Assembly: GCA_964019165.1 (NCBI GenBank)
Contig: OZ025283.1
Location: 4,289,001 to 4,353,000 of the forward strand
Length of the DNA: 64,000 nt
Direction: 5' to 3'
From: Mastigias papua
Lineage: Eukaryota > Cnidaria > Scyphozoa > Rhizostomeae > Mastigiidae
Shown here: positions 10,210 to 21,259 of the stretch, piece by piece
How positions within the stretch are numbered: position 1 is the first letter of the stretch
How the letters are laid out: each line of letters starts with the position of its first letter
Notes under the pieces: model-generated
What the model saw: the letters and a program-made list of their open reading frames with translations, nothing else
Databases searched by the model: none
Told to the model about the DNA's origin: nothing
Translations under genes and position numbers: made by a program

Positions 10210-12022
10210 AGACTATGGAAATGTACAAACTTTCACCAGTGTTAATTAATTTTATGAGACACATCATGGGCACATGGAAAACAACAATGATTTTGAATTA
10301 CTCCATGGGAAATATAATGACAAACCCTATTAGTATTAAGAACGGGATATTCCAAGGCGATTCACTATCCCCTTTGATATTTTGCTTGGCTCTTGCACCA
10401 CTCTCTAATCTGCTAAACAACACAGGCATGGGTTACAGTGTATATAATGAAAGAGTGAATCACTTATTGTACATGGATGATTTAAAGCTTTATGCACAGA
10501 ATGATGAGCAGCTTGAAGGGTTGCTCCAAACTGTGAAAATGTTTAGTGATGATATAAATGTGCAATTTGGCTTAGATAAGTACCCTAAGGCAACATTTAA
10601 GTGAGGAAAGCTGACGAAAACATCATCCATTGAATTAGACAAAACTACTAGCATCCAAGATATAGACCAAGAAGGCACATTAAAATACCTAGGAATAAAC
10701 GAAGGAGACGGAATTCAACATTCTAAGATGAAGGAGAAGTCCGAAAAGAGTATCACAGGAGAGTTAGACTGGCCCTAAGAAGTGAGTTGAATGCTGGTAA
10801 CAAAATAACTGCAATAGACACGCTAGCGGTACCAGTCCTCACTTACAGTTTTCACATCATCAATTGGCGATTACAAGAAATACAGAAACTTGATAGGAAA
10901 ACAAGAAAGCTTCTAACTATGTACAAGATACACCATCCCAAAGCAGATGTTGACAGAATATACATCAGTAGAAAAGAAGGAGGGCGTGGTTTAACTCAGA
11001 TAGAGTGCACATACAAGATATCGACCATTGGCCTTGAAAAATATCTAAGTGAGACAAATGAGAAGTTATTGAAACAAGTTTACCAGCATGAGATTCATAA
11101 AACATTGTATTCAATAGAGAAGGAAGCTCGAAGGTTCAAAAGAGAGATTCAATTGGAAGATGTTGAAACAGAGGAAAACATTTCAGTTGTAAAAAGTGCC
11201 AAACAAGCAAAAGAGTACGCCAAGAAAAGAATAATGGAAATGACAAAGGAAACGTGGGAGAAGAAGCCAATGCACGGGCAATATCCGGACAGAGTTAAGA
11301 AAGCAGATGTAGATAAGGAGAACACCCATAAATGGTTGAGAAGTGCTAGCTTGAAAGGAGAAACAGAAGGGTTCATTATCGCAGCACAGGATCAGAGCCT
11401 TGCCACAAATAATTATCGCAGTAAGATAATCAAAGACGGGACAAACCCAAAATGCAGATTATGTCATGAATATGATGAAACCATAGAGCACATCACATCA
11501 GGATGTTCAGCTTTAGCAAAAAAGGAGTATCTTGAAAGACATGGCAAAGCTTTGGTCTACATGCACTGGAAAATATGCAAACATTATAATATTGCAGTGA
11601 CCTCTAAGTGGTATGAACATAAGCCTAACACGGTGGTTGAAGGGAAAGATGTTGTCGTCCTATGGGATATCCCAATCCACACTGACAAGGAAATTACTGC
11701 AAATAGGCCTGATATAGTGATTAGAGATAAGTCGGAAAACATATGTTTCTTCATTGACATGTCTGTACCATCTGAGCGCAATGTTGGATATAAAGAAACA
11801 GAAAAGTTATCGAAATATAAAGACCTTGAGATAGAGGTTGCTAAAATGTGGAGAATGAAACCTACTATTGTTCCTATCATTGTCGGAGCCCTGGGCCTTG
11901 TTAGAAAAAGAATGAAAGAGCATGTATCAAAGATTCCTGGACAAATTAGCATTGAAGAAATCCAGAAAATTGTGCTGCTAGGAACATCACATATCCTGAG
12001 GAGAGCTCTATCAATAGCCTGA
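10210..12022 (+). pseudogene. RLE LINE ORF, C-terminal half: RT motifs B-C, CCHC knuckle, restriction-like endonuclease
   Basis: RT resumes at once after the transposon. GIFQGDSLSPLIF (10344-10382) is the motif typical of R2/R4/NeSL enzymes, and the catalytic YMDD is at 10470-10481. A TGA at 10602-10604 and a frameshift near 10740 follow. From 10787 a 411-codon frame carries the thumb, then the knuckle C-x2-C-x8-H-x4-C (residues 223-240), then the endonuclease: RPDIVIRD (307-314), FIDMSVPSERN (322-332) and KYKDL (343-347). These are the PD-(D/E)XK-type residues that nick the target DNA for target-primed reverse transcription. The C-terminus ends VLLGTSHILRRALSIA, shared with the copy at 59.3 kb. 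The broken frame makes it inactive. Confidence 0.85.
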
Positions 12023-12102
12023 GAAATGACTACACTTTGAAGCCTAAGGACCATAGTTTGGTCTTGGCCTTTACACAAACAACATAAAAGCTAACAACTT
12101 AT

Positions 12103-12132
12103 ACAATAATAATAATAATAATAATAATAATT
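12103..12132. repeat. (AAT)n microsatellite at LINE copy A 3' end
   Basis: AAT units directly after the LINE 3' UTR. It probably belongs to the element's 3' terminus, because the copy at 59.3-60.0 kb also ends in TAA units. Confidence 0.8.
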
Positions 12133-12205
12133 GTTGTTGTCAAAGCTCAAGAAGATAACTCCACTAATAGAAAGGCAAATAGTATATGACATTAGTGTGT
12201 ACCAG

Positions 12206-12210
<5 letters not shown>

Positions 12211-12269
<59 letters not shown>

Positions 12270-12271
12270 TA
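12211..12271. repeat. (TAA)n microsatellite
   Basis: About 20 uninterrupted TAA units between LINE copy A and the next, minus-strand LINE. Confidence 0.95.
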
Positions 12272-12329
12272 CGAATATTTTAACAGGATAACCTATCAGT
12301 AATTACATACTGTTATCAACAGGGTCCTG

Positions 12330-14345
12330 CTAAATCAGGTTTCCATATCTCAGATGGCTTTCCACTAGTGCTTGGTATACTAGACACAACTGTGATTGTC
12401 GCAGTATCTCTCTAAGTTTTCTGATAGAATTGAGCCCTCCCTTCAGTTTCCCTTTTACTATTTTGTACTGTTGGTTCCAGGAAAGACTCTCCTCTATTGT
12501 AAGACCTATATATTTTGTCTTGTTTACCCTCTTAATTTCATCCTTATTAATTTTAATGTTACCAATCTCAGAGATTTTACTTAGTTGTTTATCATTACCA
12601 AGGAACATGTATTCGCATTTAGCTCCGTTGAGACTTTGTTTATTTTGTCTTGGCCAGTCCATGATTCTCTCTAACTCCCTTCTAGGTCTTCTAGAAGTTG
12701 TAGAGGATTTTCACTGCTGGAGGAAATGCTTGTATCATCGGCATACATGTTGGGGTTGAATGTTGATAGGGACTTTTCAAAATCATTCGTATACAGATTG
12801 AAAAGAAGAGGTCCCAAACATGACCCTTGTGGTATGCCGCAAGTGACTTCTTTTCCCTTTGAGTTTTTTCCCCCGAGGCAGCAATATTGTTTACGGCCAG
12901 TAAGATATGTTGTAAACCACGAAAGTTCATTTTGATTGATACCATATTTCCCAAGTTTAGTTAACAGTATTTCATGGTTAATGGTATCAAAGGCTTTACT
13001 GAGGTCCAGGAACAGACTTATATTAATCTTTTTTTCATCTATGTTCTTGTACCAGGTATCAGTTACATTCATTAACGAAGTAATCGTTGAATGCAGCTTG
13101 CGGTAGGCAAACTGATTTTTGGACAAGAGATTGTTTGCGGTTAGGAATTCGAAAAGTTGATCGTGGACCACTTTTTCAAGCAACCTTGAGACACCCGAGA
13201 GAACTGATATAGGTCTATAGTTATTCATTCCAGACTGTTTCCCTCATTTAAGTATTGGTGTTACTCTTGCTAATTTCCATTTTTCAGGGAAGACCCCCCG
13301 CCAAAGCGACTCATTAAATATTATTGCAAGAGGTACACAATTCAGTTCTGCTGCATCTTTTAGTACTTTTGCAGGGATTTTTTGCGGTCCTGATGACTTT
13401 GATTCTTTAAGCCCTTTTAGTGCGGTTAGTATCCAATGCTTTACGGATTTGAACCTAAATCTGGCAGATGTTTCTATGTCTGTTAGATATTGAGTAGGGT
13501 CATCTTTGGATTTAACTTCAATTTTGCTAGCTAAGGAGTGGCCCACATTAATAAAATGTTCATTGAAAGCAGAGACTATTTCTTCTTTATCTGTTATTTG
13601 CTTGCCTTCATGTTCAACCAGTGGTACCGAGGTACTCCTAGTTGTTTTTCCTAAAACTACATTTATGGTTTTCCACATTTTGGATGGGTTGTTTTGGTTT
13701 CCAATAATTTGTTTTGCATAATATTCCTTCACTGCTTCTCGCATAGCCCTTGTTACACGTTTTCTCACTTTTTTGTATTTGGCCCACAGACTGCCATCCT
13801 TTAGTGCTAACTGTTTTGTTTTGTCGCGCTCACGCATTAATGATTTAATGCTAGGATTGAGCCATGGGGTTTGTTCTGTACGCACCTTGCGTTTTCTAAT
13901 AGGTGCATGGGAATTTAGCGTTGTCTCAGATATTTCGTGGAAGGCATCAGTCATCCTATTGGGGTCGAAATTTAGGTCAGAGAATACTTGCATCCACTCT
14001 ATGGAAGCCAAGCAAGATAAAAATTCAGTTTTGTTGTATTTATTCATCGATCTGGCCTCTGTGATTTTTTCACTCCTTTGTAGAATACGCCAAGCATTAA
14101 CCTTCCTAGTTCCAATTAGTAAATAATGGTCAACCATACCTGATTTAATAATGTCGGTCTTCAGGATATATTTTTCTCTGTTTGTTGCAAAATGGTCAAT
14201 GAGGCTTTTTGTAACAATTGTCTTGCCATCTTTATTCGTTTTAGAAGCAATACGAGTATAGTCTCTGATTTGTTGTTTGAAGTGAAATAGGTCATATAAA
14301 GACCTGTTAAAATTCTCTGTGAAATTACCCTTCATCATATCACCT
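12330..14345 (-). mobile_element. CR1/L2-like LINE, truncated at both ends (endonuclease tail, RT)
   Basis: Read from 14338 downward, the frame starts inside the endonuclease (SLIDHFATNREKYI, then GMVDHYLLIG) and continues through the linker (TPWLNPSIKSLMRERDKTK, PSKMWKTINVVLGK). It enters the RT: SSGPQKIPAKVLKD, NNYRPISVLSGVSRLLEKVV, LFLDLSKAFDTINHEIL, GIPQGSCLGPLLFNLYTNDF and MYADDTSI with the catalytic ADD. A TGA sits just before the NNYRPIS block (near 13244), and a one-base frameshift lies near 12675. The protein stops in the thumb at VESHLRYGNLI, so the C-terminal tail is missing. It is a close relative of the copy at 17.6-20.5 kb on the same strand. Inactive. Confidence 0.85.
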
Positions 14346-15128
14346 TAATGCTCTCGTTACATATTTATCATTGTAAACTAAGCAAAGCTCCAACTAAAGG
14401 GAAAGCATTTGGTCAGCCAGGACAATATTTTTCCTAGAAAAGTCACCCCAATGTTCATAATCTATTTTCATATTGATACAGTATCGTTCAGGGGGAATAA
14501 TCTGTCACTTTTGGCTAACATTTTACTTGCCCCCTTCTTGTTTCCTGAACTTTGAGCTAGCCCTACGTTGATAGTAAATAAATTATCTCTTTCACCCTCA
14601 ATATCTTCCACCCATCCCATCAATAGTAATGAGTGATCCTTATTTGAACTACCGATATTTTTCACGGGCGGAATGATGGTCCTTGTCATGGTTGGAACAA
14701 GTTTCGCAACCAAATAAGTTACAAGTATGTATAAAGAGAAAAACTTGAATTGTACTCATCTCATTGTGCCATCGTGTTTCTGGAAGCTCTTGATAACTTC
14801 TGTGAAAGTTATTAAAGGCGAAAGGGGGGAGTTGATAACGCTAGATACTTTTGTGGACAAGTACCTCTGCGGTACAATCTGCGTGAATTTGGAAAGTGAA
14901 GATGCCGAAACTGATCATTACTAGCTGGTTTCTTGTCATTTTCTTGTCCTACGTTTTACGCCATGATAGGCCTAAACTCGATAAATTCAATCGTATTACG
15001 CATTCCATCAGCGAGAGACAATTGGGGAATCATACTCGTTGGCTAACGAAAGTTAGAATGATCAGAACCGAGAGAAGAACAACATACAAAGCAATTCTAC
15101 AGCCGCGTTCAACCTGATCATAAAACTA
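14346..15128. other. no feature recognised
   Basis: Two medium frames exist (14468-14713 minus; 14727-14924 plus) but neither shows a recognisable domain. This may be older repeat sequence. Confidence 0.35.
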
Positions 15129-17560
15129 TTGTTCGATATTAAAGAGAATACCAGCCCAAAAGCCATACCCATATGCGCTGTTTGCCAGAAAAGCATTCGT
15201 AAGAATCAGAAGCAATTCCATTGTGACAACTGCATCTCTTCAATCCATACTCGGTGCATAAGCATGCTAAACATGACATCACAAAAGGTTTACTCCTACC
15301 AGTGGACTTGTAAGGGCTGTTCATTATCAATTCTACCCTTTTGCAAAACAACCATTAATCGGTTGCGAGGTCAGCACCGATCACTTAGAGGTTAGAGTTC
15401 AAGAATTAGCTGATCCTCATTTAACCGTAATATACAAAAAAAGATTCATTGCTGAAATTCTTGCATTTGAACACACAGCCCCTTTGCCTAGCTCTGAAGA
15501 TTTCAAGCTGATGCTTCACAAATACAGGTTTGATGTTATTGCACTATCTGAGACGTGGCTAAAAACAGCCCTTCTCTTATAGAGCATGTGTCAACTGGAA
15601 ATTACAAAATAGAGTTTAGTAATAGAGATGAGATACGAGGTGGTGGAGTAGGGTGCTATATGAGCTCATTGTCACACAGATGAGGAATGGACATTGAAAG
15701 CAAATTACAAGATTTAGATTATTTATGGATTGAATTGCCTGGGACAAATATGAGCTCACAACTACCCTCAACTACCCTAGCAGCTTTATTAAGCCCCAGG
15801 GGAGCTTATTTTTTTTTTTTGCTGTCCTAAAGGGGACTTAAAAGAGAGGGGCTTGTTATAAACACGAGGCAAAAATTTAGGCATCAGAGGCTAAAGAGGG
15901 GGGTTTAATAGAAAGGGGGCTTAGTTCCAACTTTTGCTTGAAAAGGGGGCTTAATAGAAAGGGAGCTTAATAGAGAGGGGGCGTATTAGAGAGGAGCGCT
16001 TAATATAACTTTTACGGTATTGCTAGGAGTTGTCTTTCGATCTGATAAACTTCTACGATATGACCAGTGGCTAGACCAGTTCAACAAAGTAATCTCATAT
16101 GGACAGGCAAGTTGGGATGGAGCGATAGTGATAGCTGGAGACACTAATATCAATGCACTTTGTCCTGAAATACCAGAACCAACAACAACTACAGCAACAT
16201 CCTGTACTCTCAATGATCACATCATAGTGAGCCATAAAGTTCTTGTGAAACACACTGATGTGCTACCCTGCCATACTGTAAGTAATCATGATGGTCCTCA
16301 CTGTTCGAATGAAAAAATGTAAACCTCGATTTAAACACATAGGGGATAAAAGTCAGTTCAATGAAGATATGATCTTGAAAGAATTAAGTGAAGTACCTTT
16401 TAGCCTTGTTTACAGAGTAGAAGATCTGAACGAAAAGTTGGATATTTTCCATTCCCTTCTACTTGAAGCAATGAATCATCACGCTCCAGTAATAAAAATT
16501 CAGATGACACCTCCTGCTCCATGGATGTATGACCCTGAAATTCTCCTCCTCTAGCAGGCTTGTTTTGAAAACCGCATTGAATTTCGCAATAGAAGTGACA
16601 AAAGGTTTTAGAAGCTCTCGGAGAAAATAGAAACACTTTAAAAAAGAGAATTCGTTTTGCTAACTCAGAATCTTACCGTTCAACCTTATCTCCAAAACGA
16701 CCTACGGAGTTGTGGAAAATTATTAATGCAGTTCTTCACCCTCACAGTAAGCGACTAACTCGAAATGTGGATGAAATAAACCAACACTTCTCATCTACAA
16801 TTGAAAGAATTCTCAACAAAAATACCAATTCTGTTGGAAAAATCTACAAAATTATATCATATCCACCTGAAATTTAAACCAGCTGCTTTAATCTAGGACA
16901 AGAACGATTTTATGAGGTTCTTAAAGAACTTCAATCACTAAGAGGAGATGCATCAACAGGATCTGACAATATTCCAGCCCGATAAATTATGCTTGCGATC
17001 AATGTTATATGTTCTCCCTTATCTCACATCATTAACTCATTCATCAGTTATGATGTATTCCCGATATCATGGAAGAAAGTACGCATTGTACCCATTGGTA
17101 AGAGAACAAATCCTTTGGAAAAATGTGACTTCCGTCCCATCTCGATCCTACCCATACTGTCAAAGATATTTGAAACACATGTTGAAATCAAATAATCAGT
17201 TTCGTTGAATCCATGCATATTTACAATAACACAATTTCCGGTTTCCGTATAGCCTTTTCTACACGCCATGCGCTTTTGAAAATCCGAGAGATGATATATT
17301 GAAAGCTATGAAGTTTGGGAAGCTTTCGCTTCTAGTATTTTTGGATTTTTCAAAGGCTTCCGATACTATTGCACATGACACACTGATAATGAAAATGCAC
17401 AATCAAGGTTTCTCAAAGCAAGTCCTTTCATGCACAGCAAGTTACTTGATAGCTCACATTCAATTTGTTCGAGTTGACGCAAAACTATATAGCACTCTGT
17501 CCACAGTACTTAGTATACCTCAAAGATCTATCCACGGGCCAATGATATTATTATTTATTA
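15129..17560 (+). mobile_element. CR1/L2-like LINE with N-terminal PHD-type finger, strongly decayed
   Basis: Plus strand, in order: a PHD/C4HC3-like finger (ICAVCQKSIRKNQKQFHCDNC, HTRCISM, then WTCKGC; 15174-15320); endonuclease start FDVIALSETWLK (near 15530) and GGGVGCYMSS; endonuclease again after an insertion (VVFRSDKLLRYDQWLDQF, AIVIAGDTNI, near 16030-16160); linker (HHAPVIKIQMTPPAPWM); RT (FRPISILPILSKIFE, VFLDFSKASDTIAHDTLI, PQRSIHGPMILLF). It then ends abruptly before motif C. PHD fingers in the first protein are usual in CR1/L2 elements of invertebrates. Many stops and frameshifts are present, and a 230-bp insertion (15783-16015) splits the endonuclease. The ORF1/ORF2 border is not clear. 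Confidence 0.75.
15783..16015. repeat. G-rich repetitive insertion inside the LINE endonuclease (MITE candidate)
   Basis: The insert contains several copies of GGGGGCTTAATAGAAAGG-like units. It starts near TTTATTAAGCCCC and ends near GAGCGCTTAATATAAC, so both ends carry TATTAAGC in inverted orientation. It interrupts an otherwise continuous endonuclease reading. A T-run of 14 lies near 15808. Confidence 0.5.
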
Positions 17561-17569
17561 TTATTTTAT

Positions 17570-20490
17570 CACGACATCCATTCTGTACAAATACAAAAAT
17601 CTTAATTACAAATAAGGGTCCTAACTATAAATATAGTGAAGAAGATAAATAAACAGATATAAAAGCCAATACTGTTTTTCCATGAATTCGTGCGGAAATA
17701 GTTTTATTATAGTTTTTTTCTTTAGCTTAGAAAATGAAAAATGATTGTTTATCCCATTCTTAAACAGAGTTAGTGTATTAGACTCTCTTATATGTGTTGG
17801 GATAGAATCCCAGGTTTTTAGACCAGTGCAGTTTAAACTTTTTGGAGATCGGTCTTGTTTCTTGTACCATACTTGCTTATCGTGGATAGTTTAGCAAGTT
17901 TATGGTGCAGACTCTCAGGACATATCTTGTTAATTATTTTAGAAATCGGAACCGGCCTGTCACATTGAGGCATCTGTTCGATGCTAAATGTTGGTCGAAT
18001 CTAAGAGTGCTTTATTTTTGATGCTTAAATAATGTCAAATGCACGATTTTGCAGTCTTTGAAGGGCTGATATTTTGGTGCTCGATAAGCTTCCCCAGGCT
18101 ACGTCAGCATAACGAAGAGGGGTCTTAACCAGCATTGTGTACACTTGGAATACCATTGATTGTGGGAGGTTGCCTTTAAGTTTCTTCATTGCTGCTAGGC
18201 GCCCAGCAACCTTTCTTAACTGATTCATACTGTTCTACCTGCTCTACGGTATCATCAACAATTACCCTGAGATACTTTGTTGTAGCAACCCGTTTAATTT
18301 TTTCTCAGTTTATGAATAATTGCGGTAACGACTCTACTTCTTCCTTCTGTGAGGATGATCTATTATCATGTATTCTATTTTTGCTGTATTGAGACTGAGT
18401 TTGTTGATCCTCATCCATCCTTCAATATTTAATAACTCAGCTTGTGCTGACTCTGTGAGCTCTGCTTGTTTGTTTGAGGATTTTGTTACCTCAGTATCGT
18501 CTGCATAAATGTTGGCTCTTGAGTGTCCAAGACAGCGCGTAAAGTCATTCACATAAGTGATAAAGAGCAGCGGTTCCGAGCATGAATCTTGGGAAATCCC
18601 ACCCTCCATTTCCAGAATATCAGATACTTGACCATCAATAGAGCAGAACTGGCTTCTTAGTTACATAAGATTTAAACCAACTGTTCTCATAACCTGTTAT
18701 TCCATATTTTTCTAATTTACTGATCAGTATCTCATGATCTACGGTATCAAATACTTTTTTCAAGTCAAGAAAAAGAGCAGAGTTAGCTTTTTTATGTTGT
18801 CGATATTTGTATACCAATGATCTGAGACATCACTCAGTGAGGTGATTGTAGAATGACGCCTACGGAAAGCGAACTTACTCTGCGTTAGTTTGTTGTTAGA
18901 TCTGAGGAAATCAGTAAGTTGATCATGTGTAATCTTTTCGTATAACTTAGATAGCACTGACAGAATTGAACATGGCCTATAGTTATTCGTATCATCTTTG
19001 GCACCTGATTTGTAAATTCATGTAATTTGTGCTATTTCCCAACTGTCTGGGGAAGCACCCAACCTTGAAGAGCTGTTAAAGATCATCGTTAGTGGTTTAC
19101 AAATAAAACCAGCAACGTCTTTCCAACTTACCGTTATACTTTGTTAAGACCAGCAGATTTAGATTTTGGATATATCCAGAACTGTTCTTTCATTTACATG
19201 TTTGAACTGAAAGGCTGTTTCTTCAGTTAGATTATGAAGATGACAAAGAGGATCATCGCTAAATTTAACTTCAAATCTGCTAGCACATCTCGGCCCGACA
19301 TTAACAAAGTGGCTATTTGGGGAATTGGCAATTTGTTGTGAATCAGAAACTGTTTTGTTACTATCCCTGATTTGCATTATTGTTGTTGAATTTGGGGCCT
19401 TATCTAGCACCTTATTTATCGTTCTCCACATGTTTTTTTCGATTGTCCTTGTCTTCACTGATCAAAGATTAGTAGTGTAATCTTAAAGATGACCTAATAG
19501 TGCTTATCATTGTGTTTTGCAGAGGCCTATAAGATTTGAGAAGTTTGGGGTTTTTGTGGAGTTTTTCGTGGCCCTATCCCTCTCTTCTATAATTCTTTTT
19601 ATCTGTGGTATAATCAACGGTGCAAGTTGATTTCTAATCGTTTTTCTCCGAATTGGTGCATGTGCAGTTAGTAACCCTCCAACAACCTTGTGGAATTTAT
19701 CAATCATTAGATTTGGTGATGCAGAAAATGGGGATAGCACTTGCTGCCTATTGACGTCTTTTAGCTCGTTTAAGAATTTTGCTTTATCGTAATTTCTTAA
19801 GCTTCGTGTGTCAAGAATTCTTGATGTTTTAGATTTAATCCTCCTCTAGTTCATTTTCGATATGACATATACCATATAGTGGTCTACCATATAGTGGTCT
19901 ACCATATATTGGTCTACCATGCCCGACCTATAACCCCTGAACTAAGAATATACTTTTGTTTATTTGTTGAGAAATGGTCAATGAGGGTCTAACTTGTGTG
20001 GTGTTCATTTCCTTTACTAGCTCTTACAGCAACTCTAGTATAATCCTTTATCAATTGCTCAAGTTGATACTCATTGTAGAGTTTTCATTTTTGGGGTCTT
20101 GAAGTCATAGTTGGTATCACCGCACAAGAGTATTTCCTTATCTTCCCTTTCGAGCTGCTTTAAAATGTCCCTGAGGCTATCAAAAGATGTTTTTTCTGTG
20201 ACTTGTGTCGGTGGTTTATGCCAGCTTAATAGAAACATGCCTTTTGCATTTTGTGGGGTTATTTCTAAGCAGTTTCAATCACATTTTAACTTTATTTTTA
20301 CGTCTGTTACACTTTCCTTCACATACAAAGCTGCCCCTTTACTATCTATCGTTTCTACAAATATGATACCCATCGAAAAGGGATGTCTTGGTCTTTAATA
20401 GTTTGGTTGAGCCTAGTTTCATTTAGCCCAATAATATCAACTCTGTAAGATTTAGTTTCTTCAGGTGATGAGGCTATAGTTGTGGCAAGA
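17570..20490 (-). mobile_element. CR1/L2-like LINE, endonuclease to C-terminus, decayed
   Basis: From 20490 downward on the minus strand: endonuclease (VDIIGLNETRL, near 20440), more endonuclease scraps with stops, linker (APIRRKTIRNQLAPLIIPQ, KNMWRTINKVLDKAP), RT (NNKLTQSKFAFRRRHSTIT, ALFLDLKKVFDTVDHEIL, LLFITYVNDF, IYADDTEVTKSS with the ADD), thumb, and the C-terminal LQRLQNRAFDI segment with its tail. More complete than the copy at 12.3-14.3 kb and of the same family type, but broken by many frameshifts. Its 5' end lies about 150 bp upstream of a host exon, in an intron. Direction opposes that of the host gene. Confidence 0.8.
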
Positions 20491-20638
20491 GGCTCCGGAA
20501 TTCAACTAACTTGCATAACTGCTTGACTATTTTTATCTTCGGTATGTGAATAGCACTCTCCCTAGTTATTGCACTGTGTCCTTCTTTGTTTTATTCATGC
20601 ATCCGTCAAATCAATTAATGCACTTCTATCTTCTTCAG

Positions 20639-20736
20639 AGCATTCTTGAAGACAAACAGTCTACTTCGGATGAACTGAAAACAACGAAAGAAAAATTTGA
20701 TGTCCTTTGGAATGAAAAAGATCAGTTGGAAAAAGA
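20639..20736 (+). CDS. RUFY-like gene, internal exon 1 of 5 seen (coiled coil)
   Basis: 98-bp exon bounded by ...CTTCTTCAG and GTACTG. It starts in phase 0 with SILEDKQSTSDELKTTKEKF and runs to QLEKE, ending after two bases of a codon. Heptad-like spacing of Leu/Phe/Leu and the high Glu/Lys/Asp content indicate a coiled coil. The next exon begins with the base needed to complete the Glu codon. On its own the exon is not diagnostic; its identity comes from the downstream exons. Upstream exons (RUN domain side) were not found in the first 20 kb, which are almost all transposon. Confidence 0.65.
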
Positions 20737-20974
20737 GTACTGACTCGATATTATTTTCAAACATTCCTCATGAAAATTAAAGGAGTATAATAGTGCTCAT
20801 ATGTTGATATTTACTAGTTCTTTCCTGCTTCTAGAATTTTAGGAAGTTAATCAGCAATGAATTGCAGCTTCATCCCCCGTCTTCATTGTACGTGGGTTGT
20901 TTCGTCAACACCGTTACATTACTTTATCTAATTTGGCTCTTTTAAGGTATGAAGGATAGTTTTTCATCCTTTAG

Positions 20975-21061
20975 GTTATGCGACACTGATGCTACGAAAT
21001 CACAAGCAATGGAGACGCTGACACAGATGGGATTCAAAATGGGCGATATTGAATCTGAAAG
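20975..21061 (+). CDS. RUFY-like gene, internal exon 2 of 5 (coiled coil)
   Basis: 87-bp exon between CATCCTTTAG and GTAGTTTG. Joined to the previous exon it reads E-LCDTDATKSQAMETLTQM..FKMGDIESE and ends after two bases (AG) of the next codon, so it is phase-compatible on both sides and has no stop. The intron before it is 238 bp. The intron after it is 18.9 kb and carries LINEs, Harbinger, Gypsy, Penelope and pogo-like insertions. Confidence 0.65.
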
Positions 21062-21259
21062 GTAGTTTGTAGTTCTTTACTATTTGATGTATTCTTTAGA
21101 GTCTGGGGTGTATGTAGTACACTAATTCCTTACTTCTACGAGTATCACGTTCATAATGTAGTTAAACTATCTAGGAGTATATTTAGAAAGAAATTAACAC
21201 AGTAAGCATGCTATTTCCATACCAGTGTGCAGTTGCAATCACTCTATATTGCTGCCATA

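Larger units (their letters stand above)
5440..12102 (+). mobile_element. nearly full-length restriction-endonuclease LINE (R2/NeSL/R4 group), copy A
   Basis: One retrotransposon, in order: a 5' region (5440-5725) that recurs beside the minus-strand copy at 43.8-44.2 kb, an N-terminal ORF with a Myb-like block, RT, a CCHC knuckle, and a C-terminal restriction-like endonuclease. It ends in a short 3' UTR and a TAA microsatellite. The single-ORF, RLE-at-C-terminus layout defines the R2/NeSL/R4/CRE group rather than APE-type LINEs. The copy is broken by a 2.66-kb DNA transposon (7545-10205), a TGA at 10602-10604 and a frameshift near 10740. Clade within the group is not settled. Confidence 0.8.
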
